64,000 nt of DNA from Rhizodiscina lignyota (GCA_010015805.1 ML978128.1:806001-870000); one strand, 5' to 3'. Counted from the first letter of the stretch, positions 45,833 through 57,266 are shown. The notes: generated from the sequence alone by a model not told the origin. A program made the numbers and translations.

Positions 45833-47428
45833 TCAAACGGTAGCATCCTTAGTCGTCTCATGACCTTTCTCCAGCTCCTCCATCGTTTGAAGAGTCACCG
45901 AAGGCATTGTCCTTGCCACTTTGACAACATCGAGCGGACTCTTGGCGGTCAGGAAAACGGCATCCATGTCTTCCAAAGTGCGGTTCATGGTTTCGGGGAG
46001 GAAGAAATAGATGACTGTTGAACACATTAGCATGTAGAGCATAATTGTTTGAGTGGCGGCCTTACTTGGCAATAACAAGCAGAGGTTGATCACTGCAAAG
46101 ACGATGAAGAATTTGTACCCAATGGTGGTAAATCCGGTTGGTGTCACTTCGACGACCAAGAAGTTGAAGGCCCATAGCGTAGCTGTCGTCAGCGCATAAA
46201 TTGGTACCCTGTAAGCCAGTGGAGCCACTTCCGTCCCGTAGAGGTAATTTATGCCCAGAGCACCAACACCGAAAAATGTAGCGATGAGGAAGACGCATAC
46301 GCCCGCAACGATTCCGCAAGCCTTGTTGGTTGCTGCTGCCGATACCGTTCCAGCAACAATAATAAACATGGTTCCCATTCCAATGACTCCGATCATCATC
46401 AGGAATCGCCGGCCCACGCGGTCAATCGTGTAGAAGGTAATGAAACAGCACAGAAGTTGCCATAGGTAGATCGATCCGGACAGAACGCGTGCAACGATAT
46501 TGTCTACTCCGACGTACTGAGAAAAGATGGTCTCCGTGTAGAAACCGATCACTCCGATTCCATTAATCTGCTGAGAGAAGGTGCTGAACATTGCCACGAG
46601 CGTACGGTTGAGAAGTCGATCTTCCTTGTTTGTGAGGAGAGCAGCGAAGCTCCCTTTGCCAGTTTCAGCAAGCGATAATTCCATCTTGCGAATGTCTTCG
46701 GCGACCTTCTCATCGTCTTCAGGGAGGTCCTCCAGGATAGCCATGAGAGCCTTGGCCTCCTCGATTCTTCCGTGCTTTACTAGCCAACGAGGCGAATCCG
46801 GTAGTATTGGTAAGAATATCAGCATCCAGATTGCTGTGATGATGGGAACAGCAAGCGGGAAACGCCAAGAAGACGAGTCGTCAACGAAGAACATTCCCAG
46901 CTCGATCCATTGTGATATTGATAGGCCAATGCTAGCGAAGGCGCCTTCGAGGACAACCAGCGCTCCACGATGATGAGCTGGAGACGACTCTGCCTGCCAG
47001 ACTGGGACGGTAGAACTGATACAACCAAATGCAAAACCCAGGACAAGGCGGCCGACAATCAGTTGACCGAGGGAGAAGCTGGATGAGAGAAGGATTGATC
47101 CAATGATGGTCCCAATAGATCCGAGAGCTATGGTCTTGATTCGGCCGAGTATGTCGCCCAGCTTGAAGCAGGTGAGAGCTCCAAGCATACATCCCACAGT
47201 GTAGAGTGCGACGACAGTACCCTGGATTCTCGCATTCTCCGCCTCGACACCACCTTTGGTAGTGACAGTGTCTATCCGGGGGAAAGTCTGAAGGAACGAA
47301 GTGAGATTGACAAGACCACCAAGACATGCATTGTTGTAACCCAATAGTATGTAAGCAGGCAGAACGACCGTATAGATCATGAAATTAACGAGACGATTGC
47401 CTCTCAGGCCAAGGTAAGGGGACTTCAT
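45833..47428 (-). CDS. MFS sugar transporter (hexose/SP family)
   Basis: Exons 47428-46066 and 46014-45833 give 514 residues; the intron is 51 nt. Twelve membrane spans are visible with sugar-porter signatures: GDILGRIKTIALGS (loop 2-3), GRLVLGFAFGCISSTVPVWQAE, PDSPRWLVKHGR at the central loop, QQINGIGVIGFYTETIF, DRVGRRFLM, and the ending PETMNRTLEDMD. The open frame extends to 47605, but the added residues are Arg-rich without a membrane or family feature, so the internal ATG at 47428 is preferred. The transported sugar cannot be told. Plasma membrane by family. Confidence 0.9.
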   Translation of the reverse strand: MKSPYLGLRGNRLVNFMIYTVVLPAYILLGYNNACLGGLVNLTSFLQTFPRIDTVTTKGGVEAENARIQGTVVALYTVGCMLGALTCFKLGDILGRIKTIALGSIGTIIGSILLSSSFSLGQLIVGRLVLGFAFGCISSTVPVWQAESSPAHHRGALVVLEGAFASIGLSISQWIELGMFFVDDSSSWRFPLAVPIITAIWMLIFLPILPDSPRWLVKHGRIEEAKALMAILEDLPEDDEKVAEDIRKMELSLAETGKGSFAALLTNKEDRLLNRTLVAMFSTFSQQINGIGVIGFYTETIFSQYVGVDNIVARVLSGSIYLWQLLCCFITFYTIDRVGRRFLMMIGVIGMGTMFIIVAGTVSAAATNKACGIVAGVCVFLIATFFGVGALGINYLYGTEVAPLAYRVPIYALTTATLWAFNFLVVEVTPTGFTTIGYKFFIVFAVINLCLLLPSKAATQTIMLYMLMCSTVIYFFLPETMNRTLEDMDAVFLTAKSPLDVVKVARTMPSVTLQTMEELEKGHETTKDATV

Positions 47429-48110
47429 TTTTGCACGACTGGTTCTCTGGATCACCGTGATACCTGACCTCTTGAAGTAAACATGCCGGAAAAGCGGCCG
47501 CAAATGCAATTTATAGACGAATGAGGGACCAAGTTTCCGCTGGACTTTCCTGGCAATTCGCCGAGGAGACCCGGCACTCCCCACACATCTTATTGAAACA
47601 TTCACCAGAGCGGCGAAATCTGGTGTGAAACTGCGGGGAGGCGACGATCAATCTCCGTGGATTTGGGACGGACGGTGTTGTCCCGTCGATCAATCACGAC
47701 TCACGAGGCGCATGATTCATTCATAGTGCTCCGGACAACCGGAAAACGGTGAACATGTAGCTCGAGTCAGTGAGCGAAGAAAGGAGAGGAAAGTAGCATG
47801 ATTTCTTTATCACACTTACTCGGTAGAGCGTATTGCCTCGGGTTACGGAGTAGATTGGCGGTGAGGTGCAACCGGCGAAATCTTCTGCGGGAGGTTTGGA
47901 GGTCACAAAGCTGGTAACAAATTAAGCTCTTGCATAGAGCCGCGCTAGACTGTATTTGGGATGGTCAACAACCTCGTCGTATTGCTTGTGGAGCTTGTTT
48001 TTGGAGAGCCTCATTCGAACATTTCAGCTCGTCAATTTTCATTCGCAAGTCAACTCGATACGCTTCATTTTGGGACCATATTTCCGCAGCTGTGCCTTGC
48101 ATTTGGCGAC
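47429..48110. other. Intergenic spacer
   Basis: Sugar transporter promoter and the 3' side of the NmrA-like gene; includes TTACGGAGTA near 47851. No gene is seen. Confidence 0.5.
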
Positions 48111-49271
48111 TTACAACTTCGGGTCCTGAGGCTGCCTACCAGTCCAATATTTCTCGATAAACGCCACGAGCTTGACCGTCTTGATGTCCGGAAAATTCGC
48201 GTTCAAAGCATCTTCCTCTTTGATGTCCAAATCACCCAGTGCCATCGCTGTCCCCAGACCAGCAAACATGCCCAAGATCACATCCGTAGCGTCAAACTTC
48301 TCAGTGCTGTAATGCGCAATATGAGCGTCGTTCGCTGGAATTCTCGTGACCTTACCCTCCCTCAGCTTCTCCAGCGGGTCGTACGCGACGTCGAACTTGA
48401 CGCCCCTGGCCTTCTCCGCGGTAGCGACGATCTCGTGGAAGGTGACCTTATCTCCAATGATCCACGAGTGCTCTTTCCAGCTTCCCGGCTTCATGCCGAT
48501 TGCCCGGCTGACGAATTTCGCCATGTCTGTGGAGTGCGTGAAGACTACCCGCTCCTCTCCAGTACCTGGGATAGCTGCTTTGCATGCCTCAATGTCGACG
48601 AACGGCACCTCGGAGGGCATATAAGTTAGGGCATAAGGTTGTCCAAAGTAGTCCATGAAGTAGCCGTTGTGAAAGAGCGTCCACTCGATAGAGGGGTGCT
48701 TCCGTAGCTCCTTGACTGTGTCCTGCTGGAAGGATTTCCAGATGATCTTCAGGCGACTATGTGTAAGATAAGACAATCATATTAGCAAGTGATCCCCGTG
48801 GTGCTCTGCTGGCCGACTGCTCTTTGAACCATGACACTTCGTGCTCTCCAGGCTCTTGTGGTGATGCATACTCATCGTCCTTCTCATAATCGACAAGCCA
48901 TTCAGTAGGCGCGAATCGCTTTACCGCGTCCGCTTCAGCCGCCGCTCTAATCAATCTGATCTGCCGCTCGAAGACCCCAGGGAATGGTGCGCCGAAAGTG
49001 CAAAGTATGATCTCGATCTTGTGTTCTTCAAACGTCTTCCTCAGATCGTCCTGGTCGTCGTAGGAGACAACGAGAACGCGTACAGACGGAAGATGATCGA
49101 ATACGGCCGATGGCTACCAACAAGCTTTAGTAAACGTCTCTAGAAACGGCAAAGAGGAGATTAGAATACCTTTCGCCCGAGTACGTAGACGTCGTGGCCT
49201 CCAGCGATAAGTCCGTCAACGAGCGTACGTCCAACGTGGCCGGTGCCGCCAGCGACGGCGACGACAACCAT
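48111..49271 (-). CDS. NmrA/isoflavone reductase-like NAD(P)-binding protein
   Basis: Exons 49271-49170, 49113-48872 and 48756-48111 give 329 residues. The Rossmann motif AVAGGTGHVGRTLVDGL opens the protein. FGAPFPGVFERQIRLIRAAAEA and KRFAPTEWLVDY follow, then HPSIEWTLFHNGYFMDYFG, all typical of the NmrA/PCBER group of reductases. Intron 2 is uncertain. A strong donor GTATGC at 48871 gives a 115-nt intron; a weak GTCGGC donor at 48817 would give 61 nt and insert 18 residues, and both keep frame. The reaction and substrate are unknown. It lies 683 bp from the sugar transporter start in the same direction. Confidence 0.82.
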
Positions 49272-49682
49272 TGTGAATACAAGAAATGTAGAATCCTTTC
49301 TTTCAATAAGTACGTCTCACTCGCGTATACATGTACTTGTAGATCCTAATTGAGCAGGTGGTAAGCATAGAGTTATCTCCGTGTCAGGCTGTCAGCATCA
49401 TTTGAATGAATCAAAAGAATTCATTATCAATCACAATTTGCTTTGCATTACTTCCCAAACGACATATAGTCTCTCACATAGTTGCTAACCGTCAATGGAT
49501 GAAGTTATGAATTGGTCAAATTGCATGTACAGACAGCGGATTATGCGAAATTCTGGCGTTAGTTAACTAGGTTAAAGCTTATGCAACCCCCTCCTTCAAA
49601 CCTCTAATTCGGATTTAATACATAGATGCCAAACAAAATAATCGAAACTATTATTGAGCTTGAATTTAGATACTTCCCCGCA
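49272..49682. other. Intergenic spacer
   Basis: NmrA-like promoter and the 3' end of the STAND-like/AAA gene. AT-rich, no gene seen. Confidence 0.5.
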
Positions 49683-52600
49683 TTACTTGAAAGGCCCATA
49701 ATATTTGTGAGGATTAGGTGGAGTCAACTTCTGTTGCCAAACAGAGGCAGGGGCTACGAAACGGCCCTCGTCGCTTAATTTGCTCCTTAAATCGGCAGCC
49801 TTGGACAAAAGACCTAGCCTGGTTATCTCCTGATATGCATAATCCTCGGATGAATAACCGCGCAATTCCTGCATATATTGCCTCAGCTGTACGCGCGACT
49901 TAATGGCCAACCGTAAGCGCCTCTCGAAATCTGGACCCTCTAACGCTGACTCGAAAGCATTCCTCAACTCCCAACCACTGAACTCCTCTGTATCCAACTC
50001 CTCCCAATTGTCTATTATAGGACGAACTTCAATTATCATTCCATGATCTTTGGCCAAATCCATCAGGATGCCTTTTTTTGCATCGTTATTCAAGAGTCCG
50101 AGCTCGAGGGACATAGTGATCCGTGAGAAAACACTGTCGTCAATTATCCCTGGTCGATCGGTCGTGAGAAATACCAGGCCGCAATGCGTCTCGAGTGTTC
50201 TAAGAAGGAGCGCAAGGTTATCATCTTGTCCAGAACGCTCTTTTCGCCTTCTCAAAAATATAAGGTCGACATGTTCAAGTAACAGAACGGCGCCCCACCG
50301 TTCCGCTTGGCTTAGTATCGCTTTCAACGCTTGATCAGCCTTCAGGGTGTCTTTAACGGTATCTGCAGAGGATATGCAAATGATGGGCCGTTTAATGAAT
50401 TCAGCGGAATATTTCGCAGTAGTCGTCTTTCCGACCCCGGGACCGCCGTGGAGCAGGAATAATGTTGGAAATGAGGGTGTGTGGCCCGGCTTTGCGTAGG
50501 ACTGAATCACATTGATCACAATATCCTTCGATTCTGCAGGTAAATAAAGCCTTTCCATGGTCTCCGGATGGTACTGTGTCGATTGAAGAGTGTCTACGTC
50601 AAACTCTCCCCAAATATTATCGTCAAGACAGTAGGCTGGTATTTTTGGCGGGCAGGTAAGGGCAGTTAGTGGTTTCAGATGTGACTGCGGGACATGCCTC
50701 AGTTCCACATCAAGCTCTTGCAGTTGGCGCTCTCTAGCGGGTTGTAGCTGCTGGTCAACAATGATACGCCGACTCCTGGTAGCCGTTCTACAGTCCAACC
50801 AATGGACTTTACTGCCCAGCTCCCAATAGCGACGGCCACGTTCGATCAGCTGCCGACGGTAAAGATGCTCTTTTGGGAGATATCCTGCGGGCGTATACTT
50901 CAGATCAGTTATGTCCATCTCCCTGACAAACTGCGGTATCTTCAGATCGTAAAAGCACCTAACGAAACATTTCCCATTGTGACCGACTGCCCATGCCCTG
51001 ATGATGAGTGGACGGTATGCGGTTGGCGAGATTGGCTCCATCCCAGATAGCTCCGAAATGACGAAAGCCCGAAGGCTGCCATCTTCACGAGTATATATCG
51101 TGGAGTTCACCAGGTAAATCATTGGTAGTTCGGCGAATTGAATGACTTTGCACTTTCTTTCTTGGATCTCGACTAACTTGTGAGAGACAAGACTTAGATC
51201 GTCTTCGATGCTCGCCATCGACAGTTTCCTCTCGGGTGGATATCGTACGACAGACGACTGCGGCATTAGCGCCGAAGAATAAGCAACTGACGCTGACTGA
51301 GTATCCTGAGACAGCGATGCAGTGAGAAGGATTTTGATGAGTGAGCTGGTGTCATTCACTAAGTCGTTCAATTCTTTCAAGACGAATTCTCTTTCATCCC
51401 GACCCTCTGAATTTCCAGAAACTAAGAAGTCAATGCTGTCGATGATTATGAATGTGCACGGCGCCTCAGCACTCTTGAGACACTTTGTGAAGAGACCCCA
51501 CAGCAGTCGAATATCGCTAAGGTTTGCTCCTTTGAGGTTACCAGAAAGCTCTTCCGAGATTTCGGGACGCTGTTTCAAGAGCTGCCGAAGGAAGTCCTGT
51601 ATTAACACTCGGTAATTGCTTGGCTTTATCGATTGTCTATTGCCACAGAAGTGCCGTAGCACAACACATGTTTCGAAATTACTTTCTCCAAAAATCAAGA
51701 GCGGTGATACGAATGAGATACCGAATGTTTCTCTCTGAAGAATGTTGTTTCCATCGATCCACAGAAGCCGGGAGGTTTCCGACTCGATCCAGTCCATCAC
51801 CTTTTCGACTTTCAGAATGTTGCGCTGCGTAGATCTGTGTTGCCGCATCTCTGGTAGCTGCTCCGCAATCTTTTGTTGTTGCATGCGTGCTTCGTCAAAT
51901 TCATTCAACTCTGTGAACATCGCAGCCAATTGGCCATCCAAGTCACAGGACTCGTTTGAAAGACCTGCTGGAAGCTCACGGTCGATATAATCGTCCGTTG
52001 TCTCTTTACTGTCGACGCAATGTTGTTCTATCTGTGCTTCAATCCACCGACGGAAGAGATCACTGGTCTGTTCGATGTCACTTGGTTTCGAGAATTTGAT
52101 TGACTCTCCTTCAATAAGCTCCAGTATTTGCGACACTTTCGCAAGGACAACCTGTCCGGTGAAGTGGCTGTGAAGCTGAGTGATATGTATGATCTCCTCG
52201 TATGTTCGCTCAATTGATTGAACCACTGGTTCAAGCCCCTTCCACGGCCTCGTCATGGCTCTGAGAGTATTAACAAAGCGGTTCCTTGCGTAGAGCTTCA
52301 GTGCCTTAGCCAAGAACCTTTGGAAGGCTTCAAGGAGCCTCCCTATCGTCTCGACAAGTCTTGCGCGAGGAAAGTAAGTCGTCAAATGATCGATCATCGA
52401 GAACTTGGTCTTGATCGTTATCATGTACTCTTCAACATTCTTCTTCATTTCTTCATAGTTGACTTGAACAACAAGAAGAAGCTTGACGGCACCATATGTC
52501 AAAGCCACGTATTCCGGTGCTTGACCCACGAGCACGTCCATGACTTTTGTGTATTCATAAGCTGTCTCAGAAGCAGCTCGAAAACCACGTTTGACCATAT

Positions 52601-52976
52601 CAGCAAAGGCACGGTCTGATTCAGGTGTTTTGGCGGGATATTTGCTATCGTGTGCCTCCTTCGCTTGGTGTATCATCTTCAGGACGCTGCTCCGGCTGGC
52701 TTCGTAGGCCCTTCGCTCTTCAGGCTTGGCGAGTTCCAAAAACTCTTCAAGGCGCCGGTCCAGCTTGGCTTTGGATATTTGAACAGTCTCTTGCCGAAGT
52801 ATTTCGTTTGTCCATGCCGTCGAATCCCAGGCTTCACCAGCTTTCTTTTCCTGGCCCGGTACATTTCCTCTTGGGTGAGGCGCTTCTGTACCCACATCCA
52901 TGGCCTGCCAATTATCAGTCCCGATATCTTCTGGCTCAAGTGTTAATTCTGACGTTGCAAATGGCGGCTTTGACAT
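49683..52976 (-). CDS. STAND-like N-terminal region fused to C-terminal AAA ATPase
   Basis: This is a single exon of 1097 residues. About 75-240 is an all-helical segment like the N-terminal domain of fungal STAND/NLR proteins (DUF7708 type: KMIHQAKEAHDSKYPAKTPE, then YVALTYGAVKLLLVV). About 395-560 resembles a NACHT/STAND NTPase core (VMDWIESETSRLLWIDGN, VVLRHFCGNRQ, then FIIIDSIDFLVSG as Walker-B-like and IKILLTAS as sensor-like), but I see no GxxxxGK(S/T). About 610-760 resembles the domain (DUF7025-like) often placed before fungal AAA modules (EDGSLRAFVISELSGMEP). About 820-990 is an AAA core: Walker A GGPGVGKTT near 843-851, Walker B VLLLEHVD (His in place of the usual second acidic residue), and an FSRITMSLEL arginine-finger segment. 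Function is unknown; a fungal immune/allorecognition or remodelling ATPase is inferred. Confidence 0.8.
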   Translation of the reverse strand: MSKPPFATSELTLEPEDIGTDNWQAMDVGTEAPHPRGNVPGQEKKAGEAWDSTAWTNEILRQETVQISKAKLDRRLEEFLELAKPEERRAYEASRSSVLKMIHQAKEAHDSKYPAKTPESDRAFADMVKRGFRAASETAYEYTKVMDVLVGQAPEYVALTYGAVKLLLVVQVNYEEMKKNVEEYMITIKTKFSMIDHLTTYFPRARLVETIGRLLEAFQRFLAKALKLYARNRFVNTLRAMTRPWKGLEPVVQSIERTYEEIIHITQLHSHFTGQVVLAKVSQILELIEGESIKFSKPSDIEQTSDLFRRWIEAQIEQHCVDSKETTDDYIDRELPAGLSNESCDLDGQLAAMFTELNEFDEARMQQQKIAEQLPEMRQHRSTQRNILKVEKVMDWIESETSRLLWIDGNNILQRETFGISFVSPLLIFGESNFETCVVLRHFCGNRQSIKPSNYRVLIQDFLRQLLKQRPEISEELSGNLKGANLSDIRLLWGLFTKCLKSAEAPCTFIIIDSIDFLVSGNSEGRDEREFVLKELNDLVNDTSSLIKILLTASLSQDTQSASVAYSSALMPQSSVVRYPPERKLSMASIEDDLSLVSHKLVEIQERKCKVIQFAELPMIYLVNSTIYTREDGSLRAFVISELSGMEPISPTAYRPLIIRAWAVGHNGKCFVRCFYDLKIPQFVREMDITDLKYTPAGYLPKEHLYRRQLIERGRRYWELGSKVHWLDCRTATRSRRIIVDQQLQPARERQLQELDVELRHVPQSHLKPLTALTCPPKIPAYCLDDNIWGEFDVDTLQSTQYHPETMERLYLPAESKDIVINVIQSYAKPGHTPSFPTLFLLHGGPGVGKTTTAKYSAEFIKRPIICISSADTVKDTLKADQALKAILSQAERWGAVLLLEHVDLIFLRRRKERSGQDDNLALLLRTLETHCGLVFLTTDRPGIIDDSVFSRITMSLELGLLNNDAKKGILMDLAKDHGMIIEVRPIIDNWEELDTEEFSGWELRNAFESALEGPDFERRLRLAIKSRVQLRQYMQELRGYSSEDYAYQEITRLGLLSKAADLRSKLSDEGRFVAPASVWQQKLTPPNPHKYYGPFK

Positions 52977-53779
52977 TGCGGAGCTAACCAGACATTAGAG
53001 CGCGTTACCATGGTTCGATTTTAAGTATACGAACTTCTGTGTGCTAAGCCACGCAGCCTTACGCCGCATTCAGCCTCGTCGCATTTTCCTTCCTATGAAA
53101 ACCGAATAAAATGATTGTACGTGCGAACAGAGAACGGTTAGGTGATTGATCTATCGATCCACTGCCCAATTCTCTAATCTCTATTTAGGCGTTGTGCGAA
53201 ATAAACATTTCTCTCTATCAAGAGCTGTTTGACGGAAGAATAAGGTAGAAGGGATTGTCTAGTATATAAATTGGTCAGTCTTGCAACTCTGTAATAATGG
53301 CGACGTTTCGGTAGGCTGAGCGAATGACAAGTCGCCCGACAGGCTTGTATGCAATAAGTAATGAAAGGAGTAAAGACCACTGCTTCTCCACATGCATGAT
53401 GCAAGTCGAAGACGCCCAGCTGGAGTTTGAATATGCCTCGTTGCCAATTTCGGCTGACCGGACGAACGTCTGCACCTTGCACGCCGCAGAAACCCTTCAC
53501 GCTCATTATTGGGCCCGGTGAAATACCATCCCCGTCGATCTGCGGACTTCTCACTCGAGTTCGGGAAGACGTTATCGTACCACAAGAGTGCCCAGGAGCA
53601 AGATTCAAAGCCGAAGCGCTTTTAACGAAAGGAGGAAGAACAGGTAAGAATGCCCGTCTTCTCCGATATCATTGACCAAAAATGTTAAGTATTTACAAAG
53701 AATATGGGTACTTTTCTTGTTTCGTCATCCCATCTCATGTATGTTTTTTTGTCTCCGTCTCCTCTATTGTGTATCATAA
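52977..53779. other. Intergenic spacer
   Basis: It holds the STAND-like/AAA promoter and the LysM gene 3' UTR. A 144-codon minus-strand ORF at 53174-53608 overlaps plus-strand ORFs of similar length and shows no domain, so I do not call it. Confidence 0.45.
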
Positions 53780-55203
53780 TCATGATCCCTTCACGCAGTA
53801 CTGGTATCCCTTCCACAGATTGCTGCATTGGCTGTCAACCTGCGTATTCCATGACTGGAACTGCGCGAAAGTGAAGCCGAACTGCTGGCCCAGCGTCCAG
53901 CAATTGTCCCCGTCGGCGACGGTGTAAAGCTGCGGGCAGGAGCTCGAGACGCCGGGACCAAGCGGTGCCGACGACGAAGAAGATGAAGAGGCAGAGGAAG
54001 TTGTGGATGGGGATGGGGAGGCCGTTGTGGCCGCGGCAGCAGCGACAGAGGCAGAGGAAGAAGGCGTTGATGGAGTTTCGGCCTTGGCTCCGTTGTCAGC
54101 GGGAGAGCCGATCGAGGGGACGCCGGGGACGTCAGTTGCTTGTGGAGAATAGCTGGGGAAACCGCTGAAAGCTGGTGCGCTGAACGTGTGGATGGTCGTG
54201 ATCCTGGTCTTGGTCTTGGTGGAGGTAGGAGTGCTAGTTGGTGCGACAGTAGTAGTCGGCTGAGCGGTAGTCGACGGGCTCTGAACAGCAGGAGTTGAGA
54301 TGGCAGGTGGGGTATACACCGGCGTAGATGCCGCTGAAGTAGGCGCCACCGAAGTAGGCGATGCTACTGAAGTAGGTGGTGCTGCTGAAGTAGGGGCTGC
54401 GGTAGACTCAGCTGGGGGCGAGGTGTTGACAGGCACGTCAGCGCCATCGAGGTTGCAGTCGTGAGGTGCGGATGTCCAGCCAACGAGCCTGTTGGCAATG
54501 TCCGAAGCGTAGCAGTGAGTGGCTACGCCGGCGGCAAGGTTGTTGTCGGTGACCGATCCTGAGTTGTAAATGCGAGCGGCGCGGTAGTACTTGGAGACGT
54601 CGTCGGTGCCAGCCTCAGAAATGCACTGCTTCAAGCCGTCGCCCTGAGAAGTTCCCTCGACACCATCTCTGAGCATCTGGGTGATGGTATCAGCCGGGCA
54701 AGGGTTCTGAACACTGCCACCGTCGTTGCAGGTCGCTGCGCCATCGTGATCTTGCATGAGGCCAGGGTTGCGGACGCCATAGTTGGTTGTTGGAGCGCGG
54801 GGGCAGCCGTTCGATTCCTGCATCATAACGGCACTGCAAGCTAGTCAGCGGCCAGCGTTTATAGAAGATTCGTACTTTCGACTTACAGAATGAACTGCGC
54901 TGGAACACCAGACTCCGAGGCAACAGTTTGGATACCGCTCTTCATATCACTGATCTCCTGATCGGACGGGTTGTCAACGTCCCACTGACTGCAGGAGCCC
55001 TTCATGATGCTCTCGTTCTCCGAGAACATCGTGTCGAAGTCCTGCCACGTGCTTTGGGCCGGCCACGAGGGAGGAGCCCCGCTCCCAGTGTACTGTGTGT
55101 AAGTGGTTGCTGCTCGCTTATCAAAGAGAGAGGCACGGAGCGGTGCTCCAGAAATGAGTGTCGGCAAGCTGCCAGCAGCAAGCAAAGCAAAAATGAATGA
55201 CAT
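53780..55203 (-). CDS. Secreted lysozyme-like protein with C-terminal LysM
   Basis: Exons 55203-54887 and 54833-53780 give 456 residues. A signal peptide (MSFIFALLAAGSLPTLISGA) and a KR site near residue 29-30 suggest processing. Residues about 40-220 look like a lysozyme/transglycosylase-like domain: GVPAQFILAVMMQESNG (candidate catalytic Glu), NPGLMQ, KYYRAARIYNSGSV and CYASDIANRLVGW. A Ser/Thr/Pro-rich linker follows, with short TSVA/TSAA repeats. The last ~50 residues are one LysM (YTVADGDNCWTLGQQFGFTF, then NLWKGYQYCVKG), which binds chitin or peptidoglycan. An extracellular muramidase acting on bacteria is inferred. Confidence 0.85.
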
Positions 55204-57266
55204 GGTGAAAAGAGTGACTGAGAGGAAGAAACCTAAGCTTCGCTCACGGATCGAAAACTGTGCGATACCTCATGAAAGGAGACAATGGGAGTGAGCCCTT
55301 ATATGAAAATCTTCGAGCAGGGAAGCGCCGCGGGGTGCCATGACAGTGGCATGACTAGTCACCACACAGCTGGTCAAAGGCAGGTAGCGCGGGAGGTGGA
55401 CTGAATGTGACGTGCAAAGTGACATCCATTGCGCCTCACTGGCTGCAGTCTTTGACGGCTCTAGACGCGTTCGGGAGAGCGGCGAGCGTCCTTGTTGGAC
55501 AGTGTCGATGTTCATCTCCTCGAAATGAGAGCAAAGGAGCACGCATCCCTGGGAAGCTTGTTTCGAACAAAGCAGCTGTGGCGTCCGGGCTTTCGGCTAG
55601 TGCAGGGTTCTCGCCGCGTACCTGACGATCTTTCTGGCCATTCTTTGTCTTATTGGCTGTGTCTAGCCTTTCGAACGAGCCTCAACCCCACCAATGCCAC
55701 CTTTCACACGGCTTTCAGACAGCGGACTCGCAGTCTTACTGCTATAGCCCCGGCCGTGCAGCTATTCTTCCACAGACGAGCTGCATGGTTGCGCCGCCGA
55801 GAGAAAAGAAATGGAATGCATGCCCAGCGGTTGTTTCTGTTTCTAGCATGTCACCCTGGTTTGTTTCTGGAATTGTCAAACTCGCCGCCTATCGTAAGCA
55901 GGCATGAAAGAGAAACAAAAAACGCAACATGTTTGTTCACGAGACCGGCTCGCCGAAGACACGGCGTCTGCTGAGCTGCTCTCGCCATCTTTCGTTCCAG
56001 TTGCGGAGGACACCGAGGAGGCGGTGCTACGCTCCGCAAGCTCGGCGGTCGTGCCATTTCGGATGGTTTGGAACAAGCAAAGCTGGGCGGAGGAATGGGA
56101 GCGGAGGACTGACCTCTTCGCACCCCTTTACGTAAAGTGGAAGGTCTCAAGTCACTCAGCGTGAACGCGTGGTGATTCCTTCGCTTGACGCTCGGAGGGC
56201 GAACTTCGTGGTTCCCTGCAGAGGGAAGAGCTTCCACGCCCTGCAGTTGGTCGAGATCTTGTTTCCAAGATGCCCCTGAGCGACTCCGAGCGGAACGGTG
56301 ACCCGGGGCGGGCGTCGCTAAGTGAGTACATAAGGGTACATAGGGGCGGTAAGCTATTGCGCAAGCGACGAAAGACAGCTGCGAAATCCCTGAGGCTAAA
56401 GTGAACGTTTCACGATGCTCACGTTCGCGAGAGTTGAGGGAACGGATTGGTCGCATCGACCACCGTCAGGGCGTCTAGTGCCCGCCTCGGCCTGACCCAC
56501 CCGACTTGTCTCTCCCCGGGAAAAAATGAGAGCTGGAGCGGATTTCGGATCCCAGGGTGGCCTTTGCGATCTCATGCGGTCAATGTTGCACAGCCGCACA
56601 TTCCTCCTGTGGCTGAGGAGCGCATGAATATTGACTGTCCAAGCCGCAGTCCAGATGCCTCTTTGCCACGAGGCATTTCATTGATGGCTGTCTCTCATTA
56701 GCGTCTATCTAAATCCAATATCTGAGTGAGGAACAATTGCGGAATGGCATGTCTTAGAGGTTGTGCACGAACAAACTGTTTGCGCCGTCGCGGGAAAATG
56801 CAGAGGATTTTGTTTTATGAGGCGTTGCCTGCGCAAATGACCTGCTCCTCTTGGACGCCAATGGAGCAATGTTTCGACGATCGCAGCAACCAAGATTCAC
56901 TTCGGAGATTCGTATGGAGCCGAAGTCGGGTTGAAGATGCGATTTGGAAGTTGAAAAGCTTGGGACTATTTGACCTCCGGTCTGCGACAGCTTCGGCGTG
57001 GCTTGAGAACGTCGAGCCAACCAGACGGGAAAGTGAGCGACACGATTTCAAGCAAGATCTGGCAGGTAAGATGATGCATCACAATCAACGAGAGGCAGGT
57101 TACAGAGCTTTGAAGTGCTCATAACTTCATTTCGGATCTCGTATGACCGGCTACTAGTTCAGGTCATTGTCGTGTCAAGAAAAGTCTATTCGCGCCGGCT
57201 TTTGAAGTTCCACGCTGCCTATTGTACATGTCTGGGAGATTGATTCTTCGAGAATGTGAGACATGC
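55204..57266. other. 2-kb gene-poor region
   Basis: It holds the LysM gene promoter, with TATAAG on the minus strand at 55298-55303, about 95 bp before the ATG. There is a 201-codon minus-strand ORF at 55851-56456 without recognisable features. A plus-strand ORF at 56744-57124 (126 codons, with RVEDAIWKLKSLGLFDL) could be a small gene or remnant. Neither is supported enough to call. Confidence 0.45.

Noticed and set aside
47429-47605. N-terminal extension of the sugar transporter from an upstream start
   Set aside because: The 59 added residues are Arg-rich and unlike sugar porter N-termini; the downstream ATG fits better.
53174-53608. 144-codon minus-strand ORF
   Set aside because: No recognisable domain; several overlapping ORFs in other frames suggest chance openness.
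55851-56456. 201-codon minus-strand ORF
   Set aside because: Low-complexity Arg/Ser/Pro composition, overlapping ORFs on the other strand, no domain or splice support.
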